DNA from: CALMFG01 sp963674805
Lineage (GTDB): Bacteria > Bacillota > Clostridia > Christensenellales > CALMFG01
Direction: 5' to 3'
Length of the DNA: 64,000 nt
NCBI GenBank assembly: GCA_963674805.2
Contig: CAXXNY010000021.1
Location: 1 to 64,000 of the forward strand
A model generated the notes under the pieces. It was not told the DNA's origin. It did no database searches and worked only from the letters and a program-made list of their open reading frames with translations. Of the stretch, positions 50,997 through 58,462 are shown in pieces (position 1 is the stretch's first letter; every line of letters starts with the position of its first letter). The position numbers and the translations under genes are program-made.

Positions 50997-51635
50997 ATGA
51001 AAAAAATAATCGATTTATCCTATCCGATTACGCACCAGATGCCGGTGTTTCCGGCAGATCCGGCGGTGGGTATACTGCGCCATCATAATTATCAAAACGG
51101 ATATTTTGTCAGCCAGATTATAATGGGGACGCATACGGGGACGCATATTGATGTGCCGATTCATAAGATCAGCGGCGGAAAGCCGGTTGATGAAGTGGCG
51201 ATTGACCGTTTCACCGGCAGGGCCTTTGTAATGGATCTGACGGGATTAGCGCCGTTGGAAGAAATTCATGCGGAGACACTGGACCGGTTTGAAGCGGACG
51301 TTGCGGATGTTGAGGCGGTGATATTGAAAACCGGATGGGGCAGCCACTTCGGCAAAGAGGATTTCTTTACGTCTTTCCCCGGGCTTTCGGAGTCCGGTGT
51401 TGCGTGGCTCATTGCACATGGGATCCGCCTGATCGGACTGGAGACGCCGTCGGTTAATGCAATCAAACACCAGGAGATTCACACGCTGTTGTTAGAAAAA
51501 GAAGTGGCGATAGTGGAAAGCCTTGCGAATGTAAAAGCGCTTGACATGAAGTATGCGGATTTCTTTGCGGTGCCGTTAAAGCTGAAAGGGCTGGACGGCT
51601 CGCCGGTCAGGGCATTTGCCATAGCGGAGAGCTGA
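50997..51635 (+). CDS. Cyclase-family (kynurenine formamidase-like) hydrolase
   Basis: A 212-residue metal-dependent hydrolase of the cyclase family. The metal motif MGTHTGTHIDVPIHK carries the H-x-G-T-H-x-D pattern, and a further His lies in IKHQEIHTLL. It begins IIDLSYPITHQMPVFPADP, typical of the family. Members hydrolyse formyl amides, lactones or isatin-like rings. Next to a sugar dehydrogenase, opening of a sugar lactone is a reasonable guess. A strong terminator follows 15 bases after the stop. Confidence 0.85.
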   Translation: MKKIIDLSYPITHQMPVFPADPAVGILRHHNYQNGYFVSQIIMGTHTGTHIDVPIHKISGGKPVDEVAIDRFTGRAFVMDLTGLAPLEEIHAETLDRFEADVADVEAVILKTGWGSHFGKEDFFTSFPGLSESGVAWLIAHGIRLIGLETPSVNAIKHQEIHTLLLEKEVAIVESLANVKALDMKYADFFAVPLKLKGLDGSPVRAFAIAES

Positions 51636-51649
51636 AGTGTTTTTGATTA

Positions 51650-51696
51650 AGACAATTGCTTTGAGTTTGCGGCTCAGAGCAATTGTCTGGTCTTTT
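51650..51696 (+). terminator. Terminator after the cyclase gene
   Basis: A perfect 11-bp stem, AGACAATTGCT/AGCAATTGTCT, with extra pairing inside (TTGAG/CTCAG), followed by GGTCTTTTA. Confidence 0.78.
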
Positions 51697-51824
51697 ATAT
51701 AAGCGGATTAACAGGCGTCAGGTTAAGGATGAGAAAAAGATGAATCGGCACCGGAAGCGTGCTTTTTTTGTATGAAGCATGGTTATGGTTGCGTGATTAT
51801 GCCAGCCAACCGCACAGCGGTATG

Positions 51825-51863
51825 TGAAACCTTGTTTCAATCGTTTGGGAAATAGCATATAAT
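51825..51863 (+). promoter_or_regulatory. Promoter with overlapping IclR-like palindrome
   Basis: TGAAACCTTGTTTCA (51825-51839) is a perfect palindrome made of the same hexamers as the IclR-like sites at 34.9-35.1 kb, in reversed order with a 3-base spacer. A TATAAT follows at 51858-51863, so the right arm covers the -35 position. This is 28 bases before the orphan permease gene. Confidence 0.6.
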
Positions 51864-51891
51864 ACGTCTATAAGATGAATGGAGAAAAAAG

Positions 51892-52869
51892 ATGCAGAAT
51901 CGGAGATCCAATAAACAAAAGCCAAGACGCAGTGTTTTTTCGATAATTGAGAATACGGTTTTAGTTGGGTTGTTCCTTTTAGTGGTTTATATGCTGAATC
52001 ATTTTATGTTTACCGTTCCGATTATCGCGAATGTGCTCCAGGGGCTGGCTATGATATCTGTGATGGCTTATGCCGAAGGAATCGTATTGGCAGTAGGGGG
52101 CATTGATTTTTCTGTGGCACGGAACGGACTGCTCTCGGCAAGCATCATCTATTATATATTGGAAATGAATATCGCCGGAGGCTTTTTGGCTGTAGTTATT
52201 GCGCTGACGGTCAGCATGCTGCTTGGGCTGGTAAACGGAATATTCGTCGCCAAAATTAAAGTCCAGCCGATTATTGCAACACTGGGCACGACGCTGTTTA
52301 TGCGGGGTATCACCGGAGCAATATCCAACAACATCGTTATTTTCGGGACCAATCCGGAGCTTGCGTTTTTAAAACAGATTACCTTTGGCGTTCTGCCGGT
52401 TTCATTTTATGTTGCGTTTGCGATTCTGCTAGGCTGTTACTTCGTATTTCAATACACGATTATCGGACGGCAGGTCTTTGCGGTCGGCGGAGATGAGCGC
52501 AGTGCTGCATTAAGCGGACTGAACGTTGAAACCATTAAGCTGTTTGCCTATATGGCTGCAGGCGGGATTGCCGGACTCGGCGGGTTGATGATTGTAGCGG
52601 ACAGCACGATCGCCGCGCGCTTTTATGCCAGCGGTCCGGAACTGGCGCTTATATTTGTTGCGGTTATCGGCGGCATCTCCATGTATGACGGCTCGCGGAT
52701 ATTCTTTCGAATCTTTATCGGGTCAGGCATCTTGGCGTTTATCAATCAGCTGATCTATACCGTTTATGCGGTCAACTACATGCGCGCGATTATCATCGGT
52801 GTATTATTTATGCTGATGGTTGCGGTCAGAAAGAACCTTTTTAGAGGCGGTAAAGGAGACGATACCTAA
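51892..52869 (+). CDS. CUT2 ABC transporter permease without neighbouring ATPase or binding protein
   Basis: A 325-residue RbsC-type permease with 9-10 helices. It shows GIVLAVGGIDFSVARNGLLSASI (family pattern GGIDLSVG), GLVNGIFVAKIKVQPIIATLGTTLFMRG, and the coupling segment YTIIGRQVFAVGGDERSAALSGLNVETI. The first 15 residues are very basic. It has its own promoter and a terminator-like hairpin after it, so it stands as a single gene. It may work with one of the ATPases of the window or belong with the permease starting at 63854. Confidence 0.9.
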   Translation: MQNRRSNKQKPRRSVFSIIENTVLVGLFLLVVYMLNHFMFTVPIIANVLQGLAMISVMAYAEGIVLAVGGIDFSVARNGLLSASIIYYILEMNIAGGFLAVVIALTVSMLLGLVNGIFVAKIKVQPIIATLGTTLFMRGITGAISNNIVIFGTNPELAFLKQITFGVLPVSFYVAFAILLGCYFVFQYTIIGRQVFAVGGDERSAALSGLNVETIKLFAYMAAGGIAGLGGLMIVADSTIAARFYASGPELALIFVAVIGGISMYDGSRIFFRIFIGSGILAFINQLIYTVYAVNYMRAIIIGVLFMLMVAVRKNLFRGGKGDDT

Positions 52870-52954
52870 GAAAAACGAGAAAAATCACGCATTTTAAATG
52901 CTTAAAATTGTCCACTTTATATAAATCTAGACGCATTGTGAGATTTTCGGCTTA

Positions 52955-53015
52955 AAACTACAATGTAACAGTAAGACGAGGGATTATGAGTTTACTGCTG
53001 CACTGTAGTTTTTTT
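52955..53015 (+). terminator. Terminator or attenuator between permease and aldolase genes
   Basis: AAACTACA (52955-52962) pairs with TGTAGTTT (53004-53011), with CAGTAA/TTACTG pairing inside, and seven T follow. It ends only 32 bases before the GTG of the next gene, leaving little room for a separate promoter, so readthrough control is possible. Confidence 0.75.
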
Positions 53016-53047
53016 GTTTGCTTAAGCAGGTTTAGCGGAGGGTTACC

Positions 53048-53974
53048 GTGGATGATAAAAAGCAAACCGTTCAAAACAGAAAGCATCTGCTGGCAGGCGT
53101 TTTCCCTTCCATTACGACTCCTTTTGTCAATGACAAGATCAGTATCAAACATCTGAAAGAAAACATAGAGCGATATAACAGGATTGAACTCGGCGGGTAT
53201 ATGATCCTCGGCGGAAACGGGGAGTACCTGGGATTAACCGAAAAAGAAACCATGACAGTGGTGAAGACCATCATGCGCTGCAGGAAGCCAGGCAGAACGG
53301 TTGTCGCCGGCGCAGGCAGGGAATCCGCGACGGCAACACTGGCGGTCATCAGGGCAGTGGCAAAATACGGCGTCGATGTAGCCAGTATCATTACACCGTT
53401 CTACTATGCCAAGCGTATGACGGATACAAATCTGGCGGAATACTTTGAACATATTGCCGACAAATCGCCGATTCCGATTATCATCTATAATTCGCCGGTT
53501 TTTGCGGCCGGCCTGGAGCTTTCCGAAACGGTGATCAAGCGACTGTCAGGACATGAAAATATCATCGGCATGAAGAATTCATCGCTTAAGCCGATGGAAG
53601 CATACATCAAAGAAGTGGACGAAAACTGTGATTTCTGCTTTCACTCCGGCAAGGCCTCAAACTTCCTGCATGATCTGCAGCAGGGCGCCGTCGGAGCAAC
53701 GCTGTCCATGGCGATCTATGCGCCGCAGTTGTGCGCAGATCTTTATCAGAGTTTTACGGCAGGCGATATGGAAGCAGCGCAAGCACTAAACAAGCGCGTA
53801 CTGGAACTGAATCAAAAGGGCCCGTCTCAGTACGGTGTCCCGGGTGTAAAAGCCGCGCTGGATATCATCGGTTATTTCGGCGGGGATGTCAGGTTGCCGT
53901 TGAAGAATATAACCGGACAGGAAAAGCAGGACTTAACTCATATATTTAAAATACGCAAGAAGGCAGGAAGATGA
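53048..53974 (+). CDS. Dihydrodipicolinate synthase/N-acetylneuraminate lyase family aldolase
   Basis: A 308-residue class I aldolase. Landmarks are LLAGVFPSITTPF at the start, MILGGNGEYLGLTEKE (GxxGE motif), the tyrosine in PIIIYNSP, and the Schiff-base lysine in IIGMKNSSLKP. The GTG start follows GGAGG by 8 bases; the nearby ATG is out of frame. In place of lysine synthesis it probably cleaves or forms a 2-keto-3-deoxy sugar acid. It overlaps the RpiB-type gene by a few bases and so belongs to the transketolase block. A related aldolase is encoded at 57567. Confidence 0.88.
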   Translation: MDDKKQTVQNRKHLLAGVFPSITTPFVNDKISIKHLKENIERYNRIELGGYMILGGNGEYLGLTEKETMTVVKTIMRCRKPGRTVVAGAGRESATATLAVIRAVAKYGVDVASIITPFYYAKRMTDTNLAEYFEHIADKSPIPIIIYNSPVFAAGLELSETVIKRLSGHENIIGMKNSSLKPMEAYIKEVDENCDFCFHSGKASNFLHDLQQGAVGATLSMAIYAPQLCADLYQSFTAGDMEAAQALNKRVLELNQKGPSQYGVPGVKAALDIIGYFGGDVRLPLKNITGQEKQDLTHIFKIRKKAGR

Positions 53975-54429
53975 TGAAGATTTCAATCGGGTGCGACGAA
54001 CTCGGCATTGATTTAAAAAATAAAATTATCGAAATGTTCAGCAAAAAAGGGCATGAGTTTGAAGATGTGGGCACGTTCGACGGAAGCAACACCAATTACC
54101 CGACAATCGCATACCGTGCGGTCAAGATGATGACGGAAGGCGACTGCGACCGGACGATTTTAATCTGCGGCACAGGTATCGGAATGGCGCTTGCTGCGAA
54201 TAAGATTGAAGGCGCATACGCTGCGGTATGCCATGATATCTATTCCACACAGCGCAGTATCTTAAGCAACAACGGCAACGTCATGTGCATGGGTGCGCTG
54301 GTGATCGGGCCTAAAACCGCGGAAACGCTGGTGGATATCTGGCTGAATTTGGAGTTTGACCCGCAGAGCCGGTCGATGCCGAAAGTGAAAGAAATATACG
54401 AAATAGAACATAAGAGATTTGGAGCATAA
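53974..54429 (+). CDS. RpiB/LacAB-family isomerase variant lacking the His segment
   Basis: A protein of 151-152 residues (start at the second of two ATGs, 53971/53974). It keeps the RpiB core: SIGCDELGIDLKNKI, the catalytic Cys in ILICGTGIGMALAANK, and AAVCHDIYSTQ. But the SREHN-x-x-N segment, whose His helps open the furanose ring in ribose-5-phosphate isomerases, reads RSILSNNGNV. Loss of that His fits an open-chain substrate, such as a tetrose derivative, as in EryI- or SqwI-type enzymes. It overlaps the aldolase gene upstream and directly precedes the split transketolase. Confidence 0.87.
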   Translation: MKISIGCDELGIDLKNKIIEMFSKKGHEFEDVGTFDGSNTNYPTIAYRAVKMMTEGDCDRTILICGTGIGMALAANKIEGAYAAVCHDIYSTQRSILSNNGNVMCMGALVIGPKTAETLVDIWLNLEFDPQSRSMPKVKEIYEIEHKRFGA

Positions 54430-54430
54430 C

Positions 54431-55270
54431 ATGACAGCGAATGACATCATGAGGCTGAAAAAAGGCGGGCACAATATCAGGAAACATGTCGTGAATACGA
54501 TTGTTAACAATGGGGAAGGCCACGGAGGTCCGGCGCTTTCCTGCTCGGATATATTGTCCGTACTGTTTCTGGGCATTATGAACATTGATAAAGACGACCC
54601 GGATCATCCGGATAACGATAAGTTTCTCTTAAGCGCGGGGCATAAATGTTTGGGTCTGTACGGCGCGCTTGTGGAAAAAGGAATTATAGATGTTACACTC
54701 CTGAGCACATATAACAAGCTGGGATCGCCATTGCCAGGGCATCCTGATGCCACCAAATTGCCGGGTGTCATCTTCAGTACCGGAAGCCTTGGACATGGTC
54801 TCCCGCTGGGGTGCGGATTTGCGAAAGCCGCGAAGCTGCAAGGAAAAACGTACCAAACATATGTGCTGATGGGGGACGGCGAACAAGGAGAAGGCAGCAA
54901 CTGGGAAGCGGCAGGCTTTGCCGTACACAATGGATTAGATAATCTGATCGCAATTATAGATGAAAACGGACTGCAGATTAACGGCACCACCAAAGAGGTA
55001 TGCAAACCCGCCAGCCTTGAAGAACGTTACGCGGGCTTCGGCTGGTCGGTAAAGTCGGTTGACGGCCACGATGTGAAAGCGCTGTATGAAATGATTCGGT
55101 CCGCCCCGTTTGAGACGGGTAAGCCCAGCATGATTGTGGCGAAGACGCATAAGGGCAGGGGCGTTTCGTTCATGGAGGACAATGTTAAGTACCATCACTG
55201 GCATCCGGACGACAAAGAGGCCGAGATTGCACTCGCGGATATTAAGACAGCAGAGGAGGGCATGGACTGA
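54431..55270 (+). CDS. Transketolase, N-terminal subunit (second pair)
   Basis: A 279-residue thiamine-diphosphate-binding subunit. It shows NGEGHGGPALSCSDILSVLFL, LSAGHKCLGLYGALV, FSTGSLGHGLPLGCGFA and the Mg/ThDP motif VLMGDGEQGEGSNWEAAGFAVHNGLDNLIAIIDENGLQI. GGAG lies 8 bases before the ATG at 54431, which decides against an upstream TTG. It shares one base with the C-terminal subunit gene. It is clearly different in sequence from the pair at 20819-22593 (for example GHGGP for GHPGG), suggesting a separate substrate. Confidence 0.92.
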   Translation: MTANDIMRLKKGGHNIRKHVVNTIVNNGEGHGGPALSCSDILSVLFLGIMNIDKDDPDHPDNDKFLLSAGHKCLGLYGALVEKGIIDVTLLSTYNKLGSPLPGHPDATKLPGVIFSTGSLGHGLPLGCGFAKAAKLQGKTYQTYVLMGDGEQGEGSNWEAAGFAVHNGLDNLIAIIDENGLQINGTTKEVCKPASLEERYAGFGWSVKSVDGHDVKALYEMIRSAPFETGKPSMIVAKTHKGRGVSFMEDNVKYHHWHPDDKEAEIALADIKTAEEGMD

Positions 55271-56205
55271 TGGCAGCGATGGACCCGCGCGGTGCGTTTA
55301 ATGATGCACTGCTGGAACTGGGCGAAAAAAACGGAAAAATAGTTGGTGTTTCCTGTGATTCTGCATTGGGCGGAGGGATGAGCAAATTCTTCAACGCGTT
55401 TCCCAACCGGACAGTGGAAACCGGAATCAGTGAACAAAACGCAATCAGCATCTGCGCTGCGCTTGCCAGACAGGGAATGATTCCCGTGATAGTGGTCATT
55501 ACACCGTTTATCACCATGCGGGCGTATGAGCAGGTGCGGGACGATATCGGATATATGAATATGCACGTAATCCTGGTCGGATCGGGTGGCGGTCTCGCCT
55601 ATTCAACGCTGGGTTCCACGCATCAGGCAGTGGAAGACATAGCGCTGATGCGGACCATTCCGAATATGACGGTGTTCTCCCCATGCGATGCTTTGGAAGT
55701 TAAACGATCACTGGAGATGGCAGCAGAAATCAACGGTCCGGTATATATACGGATGCCGCGGCAGAAACGCGAAGTGGCGGTTGAATCCCGCAGTATTCAA
55801 AGCGGCGTAGCCGAGATGTTAAGGGACGGTCAAGACGTCGCCATTATCGCCGCGGGCCCGATGGTGGAAGAAGCGCTGATCGCTGCGGAAGCGTTAAAGA
55901 ATAAAGGGATTGATACGGCGGTTTTAAACTATATGACGATTAAGCCGCTGGACGAAGAAACGCTGAAGCGCTATGCGAAAAAAGTAAGGGCGTTTGCCAC
56001 GGTTGAGGAACATTCGGTAATCGGCGGTCTCGGAAGTGCGGTCGCATCCGCATTGGCGCCGGTCAAAAACGCGCCGCCGGTCAAAATCATCGGCATCAGA
56101 GACGGCGCAAAGAACACAGGGCCGTATCAAGAACTGCTTTGCGATTACGGCTTAACCGGTGAAAAGATAGCTGAAAATATACAAAACTTTGTAAAGGAAA
56201 TCTAG
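55270..56205 (+). CDS. Transketolase, C-terminal subunit (second pair)
   Basis: A 311-residue pyrimidine-domain subunit. The catalytic Glu is in NRTVETGISEQNAISICAALARQG. Further landmarks are YSTLGSTHQAVEDIALM and FATVEEHSVIGGLGSAVASAL. The VGSGGGLAYSTLGSTH segment replaces the usual THGGVLIGPDGGSH near the substrate site, so specificity probably differs from the first pair. It forms the two-gene enzyme with the overlapping upstream gene and is followed 4 bases later by the transaldolase-like gene. Confidence 0.92.
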   Translation: MAAMDPRGAFNDALLELGEKNGKIVGVSCDSALGGGMSKFFNAFPNRTVETGISEQNAISICAALARQGMIPVIVVITPFITMRAYEQVRDDIGYMNMHVILVGSGGGLAYSTLGSTHQAVEDIALMRTIPNMTVFSPCDALEVKRSLEMAAEINGPVYIRMPRQKREVAVESRSIQSGVAEMLRDGQDVAIIAAGPMVEEALIAAEALKNKGIDTAVLNYMTIKPLDEETLKRYAKKVRAFATVEEHSVIGGLGSAVASALAPVKNAPPVKIIGIRDGAKNTGPYQELLCDYGLTGEKIAENIQNFVKEI

Positions 56206-56209
56206 AATT

Positions 56210-57556
56210 ATGACTGTTAATTATTCTCAATGCAGTAACGGTGAAGCGGGAGTCAACTTCACGCTTCAATCACTGAATGCAAAAGCCGCGTCCGGCAAAG
56301 AAGAGCTGGTCGCGCGGGTGCTGACTAAAACCATCAGCTTCAAAGAGTATACGTTATTAAAGGACCTCGTCAACACAATTGACGTGACCGAGCAGTTTAT
56401 GGACGTCATTAAAACGTTCAGCACGCCGAAGGGTGAAACACCGGCGGGCTTCCGCATTGAAACCTTTGTGGCGAACGGCGGTGTATTGATGGTCGATTTG
56501 GTCAGGGATATCGGCTATGACAAGAACGGTATCAAACGGCCGACAGGTACGATTTTTTCTGCGGACTCGGCAAACCCGTATGAGGTTGCGCCGATTGCGC
56601 CGCTGCTTGGCAACTTAACCTGTAATCCGGGAATCGTATATGACTTGTTTATCAACAACCCCAAGGCCAATGTCGGCGGTAAGTATAAGACACTCGAAGA
56701 GGTCATGACATCTCTCGGGGATATTCTGGGCCCCGGATGTGACATATCGGTGGAACTCAACGATCCCTTTGAGAAGGACTTTGACAGGATTCTTGAAGAA
56801 GTGAAGAAATACGAGAAAATCTTATCCAAATACCGTCTGGTCATTAAAGTGCCGCATATGGGCCCGATTAACGGCGAAAACGTAAAGGAACTGCTGACCG
56901 GAGACAAAAAGTCATCCGCAAAGTTTGAAGCGCCCGCGACCGAGGATGCGTTCAGAAGCCATAACCTATGCCTGAAATTAAGGGAACAGGGGTATCGGAT
57001 TAACTATACGCTGATGTTTGAACCCTACCAGACGGCATTGGCACTGCAGGCGAAGCCATATTTCATCAACAGCTTTATCCGGCATAGACTGATGCAGACA
57101 CAAAAAATGAAAAACCTTCTGGCTTATTATGAAATCAGCGGTGAAGACAAACACCTTGAGGATATCCGTAAACTAATGCTGGATGTCGATATGCTGAGCA
57201 AGGACGAAGCGGATAAAGACCTGCTATATGTAAAGAAGCTGGCCGAAGACACGGTTAAATACCGCAACTTTGACAACGCGGAAGGCGACGACGGATTGGA
57301 TTCTGCAAGGCATAACCTGAGACTGTTAAAACAGAACAACCTGCCGGATACAAAACTCATCATCTGCAGTATGGAAGGCCGTTATAACTATCCGGATATT
57401 GATAAGCTGCTGACCGATCCTGAGTTCGCCGATGTGGTGGACCGAATCATCATCACGGCCGAGCCGGGATATCTCGCGCGGTTTGCATCGACCTCTCAGG
57501 TCATCAGTTACCAGCGCAGATTTATGAATGCAGCGGCAGATGTGAACAAGAAATAG
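56210..57556 (+). CDS. Divergent transaldolase-like protein
   Basis: A 448-residue protein, longer than normal transaldolases (210-340), whose motifs can be traced in order. SADSANPYE gives the catalytic Asp (D119), LTCNPGIV stands for TTNPSL (137-142), DISVELND stands for VSTEVDA with Glu 182, and LVIKVPHMGP gives the Schiff-base Lys (K213). Then INYTLMFEPYQTALALQAKPYFINSFIRHR (264-293) stands for the NLTLLFS-QA-AG-FISPFVGR block. About 100 extra residues precede the first motif and about 150 follow the last. So the Asp-Glu-Lys set is complete in a remodelled shell. It directly follows a split transketolase, which fits three-carbon transfer in the same pathway. Confidence 0.72.
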   Translation: MTVNYSQCSNGEAGVNFTLQSLNAKAASGKEELVARVLTKTISFKEYTLLKDLVNTIDVTEQFMDVIKTFSTPKGETPAGFRIETFVANGGVLMVDLVRDIGYDKNGIKRPTGTIFSADSANPYEVAPIAPLLGNLTCNPGIVYDLFINNPKANVGGKYKTLEEVMTSLGDILGPGCDISVELNDPFEKDFDRILEEVKKYEKILSKYRLVIKVPHMGPINGENVKELLTGDKKSSAKFEAPATEDAFRSHNLCLKLREQGYRINYTLMFEPYQTALALQAKPYFINSFIRHRLMQTQKMKNLLAYYEISGEDKHLEDIRKLMLDVDMLSKDEADKDLLYVKKLAEDTVKYRNFDNAEGDDGLDSARHNLRLLKQNNLPDTKLIICSMEGRYNYPDIDKLLTDPEFADVVDRIIITAEPGYLARFASTSQVISYQRRFMNAAADVNKK

Positions 57557-57566
57557 GAGAGCTGGC

Positions 57567-58454
57567 ATGGAAAAGAATTTGATGGGTGTATTTGCACCAA
57601 TAACAACGCCGTTTACCGCCGATGGGCTGGTGGACTATGCGGGGCTTAAAAAGAACATGGCCTTTTATGCCAAGTCTGGTATCCAAGGATATCTGGCGCT
57701 GGGATCAAACGGAGAAAACAAGAACTTAACCAATGATGAAAAAGTAGAAGTCTTAAAAACCATCATTGAAAATAAAGGCGAGGGCCAAACGGTGATGGGC
57801 GGATGCATTTTTGAATCCACCTATGAAACCATTCATTTTGCGAAGATTTATGAATCATTAGGCGTGGACTATCTGACCTTGCTGCCGCCGTCGTATTTTA
57901 AAAAGTATATGACGGATGATGTGCTGGCGAAATACTTTAACGATGTGGCAAATGCGGTCAAAGTACCGTGCCTGCTATATAATGCCCCGCAGTTTTGCGG
58001 CGGAACGGCGCTTTCGGTGAACCTGCTTAAAGCATGTGCAAAAAACCCGAATATCGTGGGCGTTAAGGATTCCTCAACCGGCTCAATCGAATCATTTCTG
58101 TTTGGCGTTAGAGACATCATGACAGTAATGGCTGGCTCGGCGAATTTCTTTATGCGGACCGTGATTATGGGCGGTTCCGGCGGTATCGTATCGCTGGGGA
58201 ATGTCTTTCCGGGTATCGTGAACGATCTTTACCAGTTGATACTGGATAAAAAATACGAAGAAGCGTTTAAGTTAAACGAACGCGTACTGCAGCTCAACAA
58301 AGGCATCTCCGGGCAGGGCGGCGTTGCGGCCGTCAAATATGCCATGGATTTAGCCGGTTTGGTCGGCGGAAACGCCAGACTCCCGCTGCTTCCGCTGACA
58401 GACGATAAGAAGGAGAACATCCGCAGTCTGTTGGTTAAAGAAGGCATGATATAG
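57567..58454 (+). CDS. Dihydrodipicolinate synthase/KDG aldolase family protein
   Basis: A 295-residue class I aldolase of usual length. It shows LMGVFAPITTPFTADG, YLALGSNGENKNLTNDEK, the tyrosine in CLLYNAPQFCGG, and the Schiff-base lysine in IVGVKDSSTGSIE. GGAG precedes the ATG and the gap to the transaldolase-like gene is 10 bases. With the KDG kinase encoded at 59442, a 2-keto-3-deoxy or related keto acid is a likely substrate; the family also holds dehydratases such as 5-keto-4-deoxyglucarate dehydratase. Confidence 0.88.
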   Translation: MEKNLMGVFAPITTPFTADGLVDYAGLKKNMAFYAKSGIQGYLALGSNGENKNLTNDEKVEVLKTIIENKGEGQTVMGGCIFESTYETIHFAKIYESLGVDYLTLLPPSYFKKYMTDDVLAKYFNDVANAVKVPCLLYNAPQFCGGTALSVNLLKACAKNPNIVGVKDSSTGSIESFLFGVRDIMTVMAGSANFFMRTVIMGGSGGIVSLGNVFPGIVNDLYQLILDKKYEEAFKLNERVLQLNKGISGQGGVAAVKYAMDLAGLVGGNARLPLLPLTDDKKENIRSLLVKEGMI

Positions 58455-58462
58455 GAATTTTT

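Noticed and set aside
53048..56205. Assignment of the second block to sulfoquinovose breakdown (sulfo-transketolase pathway)
   Set aside because: Isomerase plus split transketolase fit, but no sulfoquinovosidase, sulfoquinovose isomerase or sulfoacetaldehyde enzyme is present; kept only as an analogy.
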